From Pseudomonas hamedanensis (GTDB lineage Bacteria > Pseudomonadota > Gammaproteobacteria > Pseudomonadales > Pseudomonadaceae): a stretch of 64,000 nucleotides of DNA. This document shows positions 47,490-56,489 of this stretch, piece after piece. The stretch's first letter is position 1. Each line of letters opens with the position of its first letter. The position numbers and the translations under genes are program-made. Under the pieces are notes generated by a model that was not told where the DNA came from, did not search any database, and saw only the letters and a program-made list of their open reading frames with translations. The stretch spans positions 4,384,001 through 4,448,000 of the forward strand of contig NZ_CP077091.1 in the NCBI RefSeq assembly GCF_014268595.2. The letters run 5' to 3'.

Positions 47490-49901
47490 CTATTGCCCAG
47501 CGCGCGCCGGTAACAGCCTCAACGTACTGCGCATATTCGCCAGCACCTCTTCTTCACTGAAATGCGCCTGCACATAAATCCCCTCGATATACGCTTCAGC
47601 CTGGTCGTCATAGTGCCGGTCAAACGGCACACCACTCTGGCCGACCGGGTTGATGGTCAAGCCATGCGCCGGGTCGGCAAAATCCACCAGCCGCCGTGTC
47701 GACGGCCCGTAAGTTACCGGCCATGGTGCCGGGCCGATTTTCGCCGAGAGGTTGTTGGGTACTTCATGACTGCCCGGCGCCGCGAACGGGCCGACATTGA
47801 ACAGGCGATCCAGCGGCTTCTGCTGCCCCAGCGGATGGCCATGCGTCAGCGTGTGCGCCGCGCCCCATTGCCAGCCCGCCACATCGTCGCCAAGCGTCAG
47901 CTTGAGATGCGCCATGCTCGCCGCCCATGCCGTGCGCACGACGTCGGCGCGGCTCTCTTTGGCCGGCGTGCTGCGATTGTCCCACCACGCTGAATCGACA
48001 TTTGCCGCCAGTCGCGGCAGTGCGGAATCGACCGCCCGCGTCGACAACAGCGTCTCGAAAAAGGCATTGCCCAACTCATCGCGCATGGCCGCATCGGCGA
48101 GGTCATAGAGGAACTGGTTGAACACCGTCGCCGTGACCGAGTCCAGCGGATAGTCGCCAGGCCACTGCGCCAGTTGCTCGACCAGCTTCAGTTGCGCCGG
48201 ATCACTCACCACCTCACGCAACACCGGCAACAGCGGTTTCAACAGACGCGGCCCGTAAGCGGTCGCCGTGCCCAACTGCAACCTCTGATTGGCCTCGTTG
48301 CTCCACTTCACGCGGTTGTCGCTGAGCTGGAGATCGAGCTGCTGGCCGCGATCGGCGAGGTTGTAGTAACCGGGAATTTCCATCCCCGTCGGCGAGACGG
48401 GCTGGAAGTTGGCCGAAACGATATAGCCGCGCGCCGGATTTTCTTCCTGCGGATTGGCGCTGAACGGGTAGTAGCCGTCCTTGTCCGCCTCAGGCGTGCT
48501 GCCGTCAAGAATGAAACCCGGTTTTACCCCGGCCGGACGCTTGGGCAGCAAGGCCGAGGCCCACCAGGCGATGTCGCCCTTGGCGTTGGCGTAGACCAGA
48601 TTCAGACCCGGCGCCTGCACCTTGGCCGCCGCAGTGCGTGCCTTGGCCAGGGTGTCGGCGCGGTTGAGCTGATAGAAGCCTTCAAGAATCGGGTTCGGCG
48701 TTTCGAGGAAGGCCCACCACATCGCAATCGGTGTTTTTCCGGCAGCGCTGCCGAGGGCATCGTTGACGATTGGCCCATGCGGCGACTGGCGCAAGGCGAT
48801 GGTCACGGGCGCCTGGCCTTTCACATTGATCTGCTGCTCGGTGACGACCATGTCGGTCCACTGGCCGCGATACCAGATCTGATCGGGGTTGTCCGGGTTG
48901 ACCTTCTCGGCGATCAGATCCAGGTCATCGTTCTGGAACATGGTCAGGCTCCAGCCGAAATCCAGGTTGTGTCCCAGAAACGCAAACGGCACCAGTGCCT
49001 GATGATGTCCGTACAGTTCGAAGCCCGGCGCCGACAACTGCGCCTCGTACCACACCGACGGCACCGAGAAACGAATGTGCGGATCGCCGGCCAACAGCGG
49101 CTTGCCACTCTGGCTACGGCTGCCGGCGATGACCCAGGCGTTGCTGCCTTCGAACTGCGGCAGGCCGTTGTCGATCAGTGCCTGCTCGCTGAGGCGGGCG
49201 AGGGTGTTGAGGTCTTGCCAGTCGCCAGCGGCGAGAGCTGGTTTGTGCCTGGCGTGATCGGGGGCCAGAACGCCTTTGGCTTGCCAGTCGAGATCGAAGA
49301 CATTCAGGTAGTCGGCGCCGAGCTGATCGCGCACGTAGGTCAGCAGCGGCTCGGTGCGAAACGCGGCGGCAAAACTGTAGGCCATGTACCCCGCGACGCT
49401 GATGCTGTCCTCGGCAGTGAACGGCCGCTTGGCGATGCCCAGCACGTCGAACTCGATCGGCGCCGCGTGGGTGTCCTGATATTGGTTGATGCCATCCAGA
49501 TACGCTTGCAGGCCCTTCCACGCCGGCGACTGCTTGTCGAGACCGGCGACGTAACTGGCCGCACGTTCACGGATGCGCAGGCTGCGGAACAGCTTATCGG
49601 TGTCGAGCAGTTTCGGTCCCAGCACTTCGGCCAGCTCACCCCGGGCGAGACGGCGCATGGCTTCCATCTGGAACAACCGGTCCTGAGCGTGCACATAACC
49701 GAGGGCGCGATACAGGTCGGTTTCGTTCTCGGCGCGAATATGCGGCACACCGCGCTCGTCGTAACGCACGGTCACCGAGCCTTGCAGGTTGCGCAGTTCG
49801 ACCTGGCCCTGACGTGTCGGTTGTTTGCTGTAGACGTACCCGCCGGCGGCGCAGAGCAGGACAACGATCAGCAAGGCAACAACGATCAACGCACGCTTCA
49901 T
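47490..49901 (-). CDS. hacB: Penicillin acylase family protein, HacB-like acyl-homoserine lactone acylase
   Basis: ATG 49901 follows AGGAG; about 803 residues. An N-terminal hydrophobic signal or anchor (LIVVALLIVVLLCAAGGYVY) is followed by the alpha chain, and self-cleavage is expected at Gly252-Ser253 (QFEGSNAWVIAG), where Ser253 becomes the nucleophile of the N-terminal-nucleophile fold. The protein should act in the periplasm on N-acyl-homoserine lactones or other amides. In P. aeruginosa hacB lies next to spuH, as here apart from the HD and GlxA genes. Family call is firm; acyl-lactone activity is inferred. Confidence 0.85.
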   Translation of the reverse strand: MKRALIVVALLIVVLLCAAGGYVYSKQPTRQGQVELRNLQGSVTVRYDERGVPHIRAENETDLYRALGYVHAQDRLFQMEAMRRLARGELAEVLGPKLLDTDKLFRSLRIRERAASYVAGLDKQSPAWKGLQAYLDGINQYQDTHAAPIEFDVLGIAKRPFTAEDSISVAGYMAYSFAAAFRTEPLLTYVRDQLGADYLNVFDLDWQAKGVLAPDHARHKPALAAGDWQDLNTLARLSEQALIDNGLPQFEGSNAWVIAGSRSQSGKPLLAGDPHIRFSVPSVWYEAQLSAPGFELYGHHQALVPFAFLGHNLDFGWSLTMFQNDDLDLIAEKVNPDNPDQIWYRGQWTDMVVTEQQINVKGQAPVTIALRQSPHGPIVNDALGSAAGKTPIAMWWAFLETPNPILEGFYQLNRADTLAKARTAAAKVQAPGLNLVYANAKGDIAWWASALLPKRPAGVKPGFILDGSTPEADKDGYYPFSANPQEENPARGYIVSANFQPVSPTGMEIPGYYNLADRGQQLDLQLSDNRVKWSNEANQRLQLGTATAYGPRLLKPLLPVLREVVSDPAQLKLVEQLAQWPGDYPLDSVTATVFNQFLYDLADAAMRDELGNAFFETLLSTRAVDSALPRLAANVDSAWWDNRSTPAKESRADVVRTAWAASMAHLKLTLGDDVAGWQWGAAHTLTHGHPLGQQKPLDRLFNVGPFAAPGSHEVPNNLSAKIGPAPWPVTYGPSTRRLVDFADPAHGLTINPVGQSGVPFDRHYDDQAEAYIEGIYVQAHFSEEEVLANMRSTLRLLPARAGQ

Positions 49902-50003
49902 GGTGACTCCTAGTGCAGGCGAGTGGGCCGCCCGTCGGGCTGCAAACATTTAGCACAGAGCATCTGTGCGGTGCAGCGCTGTCCTTGAAAAGTCCGGAAT
50001 GCC

Positions 50004-50582
50004 TTACTTCGTCTCAACCGGCCACGGGCAATAACACCCCACCGCCAAGGTATGCGTGGCATCGACCGGGCGATCTTCCGTCAGGGCATGCAGGATCGGT
50101 TCGATAAAGCTGTTGCTGGAGTTGCAGGTCAGGCCTTCGCTGTAGGGGCCGAAGTAGGCCAGTTTGCCGCTGCGGTCCCAAATCGCCACGGCGGGGCTGG
50201 CGGGGATCTGTTCGGAACCGGGCAGGACGATGATGCTTTTCAGGCTGGCGAGGGTGGCGGGCAACCGGCCGTGGCTGCCGGGCCTTTGCACGGCGAAAAA
50301 CTCCACGCCGCGGGCGCCGAACTGCTCGACCATCTCGGTCAGGTGCTGCTGATTGCCGACATTGCACGGGCACGCCGGGTCCCAGAAGTGCACCAGACGA
50401 ATATTGCCCGGCCCGGCGAGGTTGTCCGGCAGACGCAGCGGATCGCCGGAAAATACGGCGGTGTGTTCGCTGAACGCACGCAGATAACGCCCCTGAAACC
50501 AGTCATACGCCGCCCACAATACCCCGGCGCAGATCAGCGCGAGCAGGCTGGCGAACAGTGCGGTGCGGTAGGGCGAACGCAT
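50004..50582 (-). CDS. DUF6436-type thioredoxin-fold membrane-anchored protein
   Basis: The 192-residue protein has one N-terminal membrane segment (TALFASLLALICAGVLWAAY) and a periplasmic thioredoxin-like domain with a CPC motif (FWDPACPCNVGNQQHL near residue 70). Further cysteines are in LTCNSSNSF and VGCYCPWP. The layout suggests a thiol-disulfide or metal-related role in the periplasm, but no activity is assigned. It is upstream of the acylase on the same strand. Start is the only good ATG, with a GAGG-like CCGAGGAC upstream. Confidence 0.78.
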   Translation of the reverse strand: MRSPYRTALFASLLALICAGVLWAAYDWFQGRYLRAFSEHTAVFSGDPLRLPDNLAGPGNIRLVHFWDPACPCNVGNQQHLTEMVEQFGARGVEFFAVQRPGSHGRLPATLASLKSIIVLPGSEQIPASPAVAIWDRSGKLAYFGPYSEGLTCNSSNSFIEPILHALTEDRPVDATHTLAVGCYCPWPVETK

Positions 50583-50680
50583 GGATTTGAGTCCTCGGAG
50601 GCGGGCTAGCTTGCCATGCTTGCCGCGACAGATGAATATCGCAGGCCGATAAAGTCTGTTTACCGCTTTGGAATGACCGC

Positions 50681-51628
50681 ATGCCTGATACTTTCGACCC
50701 CGATCATTTACGCGCGAGCCTCAAGCCCTTGGCCGAGTGGCAGCCGTTATCGGACGAGGCCAAGGCTTATCAGCGCTTCTACAAAACCGACTTTGCCGAG
50801 CGCGATGTCTGGCGTGGCATGGGCCGTTTCGAGGTCGATGGCTACGAGCTGGTCAGCCATTGCTGGTGGCCGGAGAAGGTCAAGGGCACGCTGTTTCTGT
50901 TGCACGGTTACTACGATCACGTCGGGCTGTATCGGCATGTGATCGAGTGGGCGCTGGACCAGGATTTTGCCGTGATCGCCTGCGACTTGCCGGGGCATGG
51001 TCTGTCGAGCGGGCCACGGGCGAGCATTCGTGATTTCGCTGAATATCAGCACATGCTGCAAGCGCTGTTCGCCGAAGCCAATTCGATCGCGCTGCCACAG
51101 CCGTGGCATTTGTGCGGGCAGAGCACGGGTGGCGCGATTGTCGTCGATCACCTGCTCAACCATGGCGAGCACAGTCCGGCGCAGGGCCAGGTGATTTTGC
51201 TGGCGCCGCTGGTGCGGCCAAGAGCGTGGGGCTGGTCGCAGCTGAGCTATTACCTGCTGCGGCCTTTTGTCCGAGGCGTCGCGCGGCGCTTCAGCGAGAA
51301 CTCCAACGATCCGGACTTCTTGCCATTTTTGCAGGCCGATCCGTTACAGCCCCGGCGCCTGCCGACGCAATGGGTAGGCGCTCTGTCACGCTGGATCATT
51401 CGCGTCGAGCACGCCAAAAAAAGCCCGCGACGGCCGCTGATCATTCAGGGGCAGGCGGACATGACCGTGGACTGGCAGCACAATCTGCAGGTATTGAAAT
51501 GGAAGTTCGACCGGCCGCAGATTCTGCTGCTGGCTGAGGCGCGCCATCATCTGGCCAATGAGACGGCGGAGATGCGCGAGGAGTATTTCGAGTTCTTGAG
51601 CAAGCGGATCAGGGGCCGGAATCTCTAG
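50681..51628 (+). CDS. Alpha/beta hydrolase, monoglyceride lipase/lysophospholipase-like
   Basis: This 315-residue alpha/beta hydrolase shows the oxyanion-side HGYYDH near residue 75 and the nucleophile elbow GQSTGG with S148. The probable acid is in IQGQADMTVDW and the catalytic histidine in EARHHLANE near the C-terminus. No signal peptide is visible, so it is likely cytoplasmic. It belongs to the Hydrolase_4 group that acts on monoglycerides or lysophospholipids. The natural substrate is not shown by context. Confidence 0.85.
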   Translation: MPDTFDPDHLRASLKPLAEWQPLSDEAKAYQRFYKTDFAERDVWRGMGRFEVDGYELVSHCWWPEKVKGTLFLLHGYYDHVGLYRHVIEWALDQDFAVIACDLPGHGLSSGPRASIRDFAEYQHMLQALFAEANSIALPQPWHLCGQSTGGAIVVDHLLNHGEHSPAQGQVILLAPLVRPRAWGWSQLSYYLLRPFVRGVARRFSENSNDPDFLPFLQADPLQPRRLPTQWVGALSRWIIRVEHAKKSPRRPLIIQGQADMTVDWQHNLQVLKWKFDRPQILLLAEARHHLANETAEMREEYFEFLSKRIRGRNL

Positions 51629-51644
51629 CGTTAGCGATGGCCCC

Positions 51645-51709
51645 ATCGCGAGCAGGCTCACTCCTACATTTGGAATGCGTACCCCTGTAGGAGTGAGCCT
51701 GCTCGCGAT
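51645..51709. repeat. REP doublet (REPIN-like), class B, short spacer
   Basis: Arms ATCGCGAGCAGGCTCACTCC and inverse flank ATTTGGAATGCGTACCCC, a spacer related to those at 5641, 12576 and 28801. It lies between convergent genes. Confidence 0.85.
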
Positions 51710-51732
51710 AGCGGTCTAAGAGGCGACGAGGG

Positions 51733-52464
51733 TCACTGCCCGACCGCCAGCCCCGCCCGAATCGCCGCCAGCGCCGCCTGATAGTAAGCCTTGCCCTCGG
51801 TCGATTCGGCAAACGTCGCAAACTCTTCCAGCTCTTCATCCGACAAGTCGCGATAGACATAGAGCAGGGTGTTGTTCAAATCGGCGCCAATCTGATCCAT
51901 CAGGCGCTGACGCTGACCATTCAACATGCCCTGGGCCTGACCGCCACCGAGCAACCCCGGAATCATCGAACTCAAACTGTCCGCCGCGACGCCGGCAATC
52001 GCCAGGCTGACTTCGGCGCCAGCCTCGCGCGCGGGCAGCGCTTGGGCGAGGTGGCCGATAATCAGCAGACGTGTGTCGCTGGCCTGCATTTTCGGCAGGC
52101 CCTTGGCATTTTTTGCCAGTTGATCGCGGCGGGTCGCGAGCAGTTCGGCGGCGACGATTTTCTTGCCCAGTGGTGACTGAAAGAACGCCAGCGCCGGTTT
52201 CGGGTCGGCGAGTTTCTGCCGCAGTTGCGCTTCGGCACGTTGATCCATGGCCTGAGGCGCGAAGCGCTGATTGCTGTTGTTCACCAGCGCCTGAAACACC
52301 GCCGGCGGCAGGCTGTTCTGATAACGCTGCTGGGCGGCGCTCAGGGCGTCGTTGAAATGCGCGCGTTGTTCTGGCCAGCCGGCGACCTTGTAGAGCTGAT
52401 CGTGGCCGTCCGCCCAGGCAGGCAAAACGCAGAACATCAACAGTGAAAAAAGCAAACGGCGCAT
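51733..52464 (-). CDS. DUF2059 domain-containing exported protein
   Basis: ATG 52464 follows AGGAG and opens with a signal peptide (MRRLLFSLLMFCVLPAWADG), giving 243 residues; a longer upstream frame lacks support. The C-terminal part (LYVYRDLSDEELEEFATFAE, then STEGKAYYQAALAAIRAG) is the DUF2059 helical domain. The protein is likely periplasmic. Function is unknown. It is divergent from the oxygenase gene. Confidence 0.82.
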   Translation of the reverse strand: MRRLLFSLLMFCVLPAWADGHDQLYKVAGWPEQRAHFNDALSAAQQRYQNSLPPAVFQALVNNSNQRFAPQAMDQRAEAQLRQKLADPKPALAFFQSPLGKKIVAAELLATRRDQLAKNAKGLPKMQASDTRLLIIGHLAQALPAREAGAEVSLAIAGVAADSLSSMIPGLLGGGQAQGMLNGQRQRLMDQIGADLNNTLLYVYRDLSDEELEEFATFAESTEGKAYYQAALAAIRAGLAVGQ

Positions 52465-52572
52465 AGGGACTCCTGTCAGCAGCCGACTATTCTCCGTGCG
52501 GTGCCGGTACTTGTCGAGAATTCGTATCAAGGCGCCGCGCGGCTCTGTCGGATTTGTTGCCGCCGGCATACT

Positions 52573-53205
52573 ATGCGCGCCATGCCGATATCCTCTGAAC
52601 ACCCGCTGCTGTTACGCATTGTCGACGACCTGGCCGAACACGGCTGGTCGCAGCAGAACATTTTCCTGCCTGCCGGTTTGACCGGCGAGCTGGCGGCCGA
52701 GTGCCGTCAACGTGAAGCCGAGGGTGAACTGGCGCCGGCGGCGGTCGGCCGCGGCCCGTTTTCAGAGATCCGCGAGGGCATTCGTGGCGACCACATTCAG
52801 TGGATCGACCCGGGCCAGGCCGAGGCCACTGACCGTTATCTGAGCCTGATGGACAGCCTGCGCGAAGCGCTCAATCGCGGCCTGTTCCTGGGCCTTGAAG
52901 ACTTCGAATGCCATTTCGCCCTGTACCCGCCCGGCGCGTTTTATCGCAAGCACGTCGACCGCTTCCGCGATGACGACCGGCGCATGGTCTCGGCGGTGAT
53001 TTACCTCAACGAGGCGTGGCTGCCGGAGGATGGCGGTCAGTTGCGCATGTACCTCAAGGACGGACGCGTGCACGACGTGCAGCCGACCGGCGGCTGTCTG
53101 GTGGTGTTTCTTTCCGGCGAAGTGCCCCACGAAGTGCTGCCGGCCAACCGCGAGCGGCTGTCGCTGACCGGATGGTTCCGTCGCCGTGGCAACGAGCCGT
53201 TCTGA
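52573..53205 (+). CDS. 2-oxoglutarate/Fe(II)-dependent dioxygenase (prolyl 4-hydroxylase-like)
   Basis: This protein of about 210 residues has the double-stranded beta-helix of the 2OG-Fe(II) oxygenases. Iron ligands can be read as H127 and D129 (KHVDRF) and H186 (EVPHEV), with R195 (ERLSL) to bind 2-oxoglutarate. The start may be ATG 52573 or 52582; neither has a strong ribosome-binding site. Related bacterial proteins hydroxylate proline or similar residues on proteins such as EF-Tu. The next gene begins three bases after its stop. Confidence 0.85.
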   Translation: MRAMPISSEHPLLLRIVDDLAEHGWSQQNIFLPAGLTGELAAECRQREAEGELAPAAVGRGPFSEIREGIRGDHIQWIDPGQAEATDRYLSLMDSLREALNRGLFLGLEDFECHFALYPPGAFYRKHVDRFRDDDRRMVSAVIYLNEAWLPEDGGQLRMYLKDGRVHDVQPTGGCLVVFLSGEVPHEVLPANRERLSLTGWFRRRGNEPF

Positions 53206-53207
53206 GC

Positions 53208-53693
53208 ATGGACAAGATTCTGGTCAGTCGTTGCCTGTTGGGCCATCGCGTGCGTTATGACGGTGGCGCCAGTGGGCCGTTCGATCTGCTTGAACAATGG
53301 ATTGCCGAAGGACGCGTAGTGCCGCTGTGTCCTGAGGTGGCCGGTGGTTTGCCGACCCCGAGGGCGGCGGCGGAGATTCCCGGCGGGCAGGGCGCAGAGG
53401 TGCTTGATGGCGTGGCCGCAGTGATCACCACCGATGGCGAGGATGTCAGTGCGCAGTTTCTCGACGGTGCACGGCAAGCACTAGAGTTGGTGCAAAAGCA
53501 CGGTATTCGCGTGGCGGTGCTCAAGGCCAACAGTCCCTCTTGCGGGAATTTGCTGACTTACGATGGCACATTCAGCGGAGTGAAAGTCTCCGGCGAAGGC
53601 GTAACGGCGGCGCTGCTCAAGCGTCATGGCGTGCAGGTCTTCAGTGAGCTTGAGCTGCCGCAAGCGGCGCAGGCCCTGGCAGCCCTCATCTAA
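53208..53693 (+). CDS. DUF523 domain-containing protein
   Basis: This 161-residue protein has the DUF523 features: opening ILVSRCLLGHRVRYDGG with its conserved cysteine, the PLCPEVAGGLPTPRAAAEI segment and VAVLKANSPSCGNLLTYDGT. Conserved cysteines suggest metal or sulfur chemistry, but function is not established. It starts two bases after the oxygenase gene stop, so the pair is probably co-translated. A longer overlapping frame upstream is not used. Confidence 0.85.
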   Translation: MDKILVSRCLLGHRVRYDGGASGPFDLLEQWIAEGRVVPLCPEVAGGLPTPRAAAEIPGGQGAEVLDGVAAVITTDGEDVSAQFLDGARQALELVQKHGIRVAVLKANSPSCGNLLTYDGTFSGVKVSGEGVTAALLKRHGVQVFSELELPQAAQALAALI

Positions 53694-53711
53694 AGGATCG
53701 CTGAAATCCCG

Positions 53712-53800
53712 TGTAGGAGTGAGCCTGCTCGCGATAGCGGTTTGTCAGTTAACCATTCTTCGACTGACACACCGCTATCGCGAGCAGGCTCACTCCTACA
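53712..53800. repeat. REP doublet (REPIN-like), class B, long spacer
   Basis: The arms TGTAGGAGTGAGCCTGCTCG continue into ATAGCGG and CCGCTAT, so pairing reaches toward a short centre. It lies between convergent genes. Confidence 0.87.
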
Positions 53801-53810
53801 GGTTTTGTGT

Positions 53811-54380
53811 TCACTTGGGTGCGGTGAGCCACTTCTCGGTCAGCGCATCGAGCCGCCCATCGGCCTTGATCCGCTGCATCGCACTCTCAAGGCTGGCCTG
53901 AAACGCCGGGTTGCCCTTCTGAAACGGAATCGCCAGTTCCACCGACTGCGGCGCTTTCGGCTTTTCTTCGGTCAACGCCTGCACCAGCACCATCGGCCGG
54001 GGTGTCTCGTCTTTCTTCGCCAGTAGCTGCCCGTCGACCTCGCCGTACGGTGTGCTGACGTCGAAACGTTCCTTGAGTTCGGGTGTCAGTGCTATGTGAT
54101 TGAGCGCGACGTCGTACTTGCCACTTTCAACGCCCTGGAGCAGATCGGCCTCGTCGGTGACGATGAAGTCGGCGCGCACATCCAGCTCACGGGCCAGGAG
54201 TTGCCCAAGCTCGACCTCGAACCCCGTGAGTGTGTCGCCTTCCTTGTAATTGAACGGCGGTGTATTAGCTTCAAGGGCTATGCGCAACTCGCCACGGTCG
54301 TTGACGTCATCAATCAGTTCGGCGTGAGCCAAGGGGCTCAGAAGGGGAAGCAGGCAGATCAGGCCAGGCAGAAAACGCAT
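53811..54380 (-). CDS. Short family-3 solute-binding protein (amino-acid type), internally reduced
   Basis: The product is 189-191 residues (ATG 54380 or 54386) with a signal peptide ending LAHA. It opens like amino-acid binding proteins (LIDDVNDRGELRIALEANTP, then PFNYKEGDTLTGFEVELGQLLARE) and ends with the typical helix AMQRIKADGRLDALTEKWL. Family members have about 250 residues; after STPYGEVDGQLLAKK about 50-60 residues of the second lobe are missing. It could still bind a ligand or be non-functional. No transporter genes are adjacent. Confidence 0.78.
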   Translation of the reverse strand: MRFLPGLICLLPLLSPLAHAELIDDVNDRGELRIALEANTPPFNYKEGDTLTGFEVELGQLLARELDVRADFIVTDEADLLQGVESGKYDVALNHIALTPELKERFDVSTPYGEVDGQLLAKKDETPRPMVLVQALTEEKPKAPQSVELAIPFQKGNPAFQASLESAMQRIKADGRLDALTEKWLTAPK

Positions 54381-54515
54381 GGTCACTCCTTTGAAATCAT
54401 TATCGCGACGCTCTGATTCAGGCTCGCTTTGCTATGGTTGTCGAGTGCCTTCGACAACGAATGGTCATGAAGTTGTCATGACCGTGCGGATTTTACGGAA
54501 AAACTGGAGAAGAAA

Positions 54516-54941
54516 ATGAAAAGCTTTATGTCACGTGCAGCGTTGGCCGGTGTGCTGATGGGTGTTTCGGTGCTGGCCAGTGCGGCAACGCCGGCGCCCA
54601 AGGATGCTGAAGTGTTCATCGTTTCTCCCGAGGACGGGGCCACCGTCTCGCAGGAATTCAAGGTCAAGTTCGGCGTCAAGAACATCGCGCTGGCCCCGGC
54701 GGGTGACGTCACCAAAAACACCGGCCACCATCACCTGCTGATCGACGTCGACGACCTGCCGGCCGAAGGCGCGCCGATCCCGACTGACGCCCACCACATG
54801 CATTTCGGCAAGGCGCAGACCGAAGCCACGATCAAACTGGCCCCGGGCAAGCACACCTTGCAGCTGATTCTCGGCGACAGCGGCCACATGCCGTTCGACC
54901 CGTCGATCGTTTCGGAAAAAATCACCGTAAACGTGAAATAA
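54516..54941 (+). CDS. DUF4399 domain-containing exported protein
   Basis: The 141-residue protein has a signal peptide (SFMSRAALAGVLMGVSVLAS, cleaved near ASA) and the DUF4399 domain with its histidine-rich part NTGHHHLLIDVDDLPAEGAP and HHMHFGKAQTEATIKL. Conserved histidines could bind a metal in the periplasm, but no function is established. GGAG precedes the ATG. A strong terminator follows immediately. Confidence 0.83.
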   Translation: MKSFMSRAALAGVLMGVSVLASAATPAPKDAEVFIVSPEDGATVSQEFKVKFGVKNIALAPAGDVTKNTGHHHLLIDVDDLPAEGAPIPTDAHHMHFGKAQTEATIKLAPGKHTLQLILGDSGHMPFDPSIVSEKITVNVK

Positions 54942-54975
54942 AAAAAGGGAGCCCTTCGGGGCTCCCTTCTTTTAT
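54940..54975. terminator. Bidirectional rho-independent terminator
   Basis: GGGAGCCC and GGGCTCCC around a TTCG-type loop (54947-54967), flanked by seven A residues and by TTCTTTTA. It ends the DUF4399 gene and can also act on serA transcripts from the other side. Confidence 0.85.
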
Positions 54976-54977
54976 TC

Positions 54978-55054
54978 AGCTTCAAGTTGCCAGCTACAAG
55001 CGGCAAGTAAAGGCAAACGCGCTTTTCACTTGCCGCTTGCAGCTTGCAGCTGCT
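54978..55054. repeat. Inverted repeat, class E (CAAGCGGCAAGT type)
   Basis: AGCTACAAGCGGCAAGT and ACTTGCCGCTTGCAGCT pair around AAAGGCAAACGCGCTTTTC, with extra AGCTTGCAGC copies at the right end. It reaches to two bases before the serA stop. Confidence 0.75.
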
Positions 55055-55055
55055 G

Positions 55056-56285
55056 TTAGAACAGTACGCGACTACGGATAGTACCGTTGACGTGTTGCAG
55101 CTTCTCTTGCGCCAGCTCCGAGTATTCGGCGTCGACGTCGATCACCACGTAGCCAACCTTCTCGTTGGTCTGCAGGAACTGACCGGAGATGTTGATGCCG
55201 TTTTCGGCGAAGACCTTGTTGATCTCGCTCATCACACCCGGGATGTTCTCGTGGATGTGCAGCAGGCGGTGCTTGCCAGGGTGAGCCGGCAGGGCCACTT
55301 CCGGGAAGTTCACCGACGAGACGGAGGTACCGTTGTCGCTGTACTTGACCAGTTTTTCCGCCACTTCCAGACCGATGTTGGCTTGCGCTTCGGCGGTCGA
55401 GCCACCGATGTGCGGGGTCAGGATCACGTTGTCGAGGCCACGCAGCGGGCTTTCGAACTCTTCGTCGTTGGAGCGTGGCTCCACCGGGAACACGTCGATG
55501 GCCGCGCCGATCAGGTGCTTGTCCTTGATCGCGTCCGCCAGGGCGTCCAGCTCGACCACGGTGCCGCGTGCGGCGTTGATCAGGATGCCGCCCTTCTTGA
55601 TGGCGCGGATTTCCTTCTCACCGATCATCCACTGGGTCGCTGCGGTTTCCGGTACGTGCAGGGTGACGATATCGGACATGCCCAGCAGCTCGTGCAGGTT
55701 GTTGACCTGCGTGGCGTTGCCCAGCGGCAGCTTGGTCACGGTGTCGTAGAAGAACACCTGCATGCCCAGGCCTTCAGCCAGAACCGACAGCTGCGTGCCG
55801 ATCGAGCCGTAGCCGACGATGCCCAGCTTCTTGCCACGGATCTCGAAGGAGTTGGCTGCGGATTTGATCCAGCCGCCACGGTGGCAGGACGCGTTTTTCT
55901 CAGGGATGCCGCGCAACAGCAGGATCGCTTCGGCCAGCACCAGCTCGGCCACGGAGCGGGTGTTGGAGTACGGCGCGTTGAACACGGCGATACCGCGCTC
56001 GCGGGCCGCACCGAGGTCAACCTGGTTGGTGCCGATGCAGAAACAGCCGACCGCGACCAGCTTCTTCGCGTGATCGAAGATCTCTTCGGTCAGTTGCGTG
56101 CGCGAGCGAATGCCGATGAAGTGAGCGTCCGCGATCTTTTCCTTGAGCTGGGCGTCCGGCAGAGAACTGGTGTGGTACTCGATGCTGGTGTAGCCCGCCG
56201 CCTTGAGGACGTCGACAGCCGATTGGTGGACGCCTTCGAGAAGAAGGAACTTGATCTTGCTCTTATCGAGAGAAGTCTTGCTCAT
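55056..56285 (-). CDS. serA: D-3-phosphoglycerate dehydrogenase
   Basis: The 409-residue enzyme oxidises 3-phosphoglycerate with NAD in the first step of serine synthesis. The nucleotide-binding GYGSIGTQLSVLAEGLGMQV is near residue 158, the catalytic histidine lies in LTPHIGGSTAEAQANIG, and a C-terminal ACT domain (from about residue 340) carries the serine-feedback site. It lacks the long C-terminal insertion of some SerA forms, matching E. coli length. It is divergent from the D-2-hydroxyglutarate dehydrogenase gene, a meaningful pairing. Confidence 0.95.
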   Translation of the reverse strand: MSKTSLDKSKIKFLLLEGVHQSAVDVLKAAGYTSIEYHTSSLPDAQLKEKIADAHFIGIRSRTQLTEEIFDHAKKLVAVGCFCIGTNQVDLGAARERGIAVFNAPYSNTRSVAELVLAEAILLLRGIPEKNASCHRGGWIKSAANSFEIRGKKLGIVGYGSIGTQLSVLAEGLGMQVFFYDTVTKLPLGNATQVNNLHELLGMSDIVTLHVPETAATQWMIGEKEIRAIKKGGILINAARGTVVELDALADAIKDKHLIGAAIDVFPVEPRSNDEEFESPLRGLDNVILTPHIGGSTAEAQANIGLEVAEKLVKYSDNGTSVSSVNFPEVALPAHPGKHRLLHIHENIPGVMSEINKVFAENGINISGQFLQTNEKVGYVVIDVDAEYSELAQEKLQHVNGTIRSRVLF

Positions 56286-56489
56286 CTGCGTAAACCTGTA
56301 TCCCGGAGAAAAATGGCAGGAGATAGCCAGCAGACGCTGACCTGGACGACAAGAATGCCGTCACCGCGGATCAGGCCTTGGGCACTGTCCTGCGGGGTCG
56401 GTATGCTAGCATAGCCACCCCGCTAAACACTCATTCCTGCGACGTGAAGCGTTCTCAGGATGACCATGAATTGTTCGAGAGTTCTGTCG

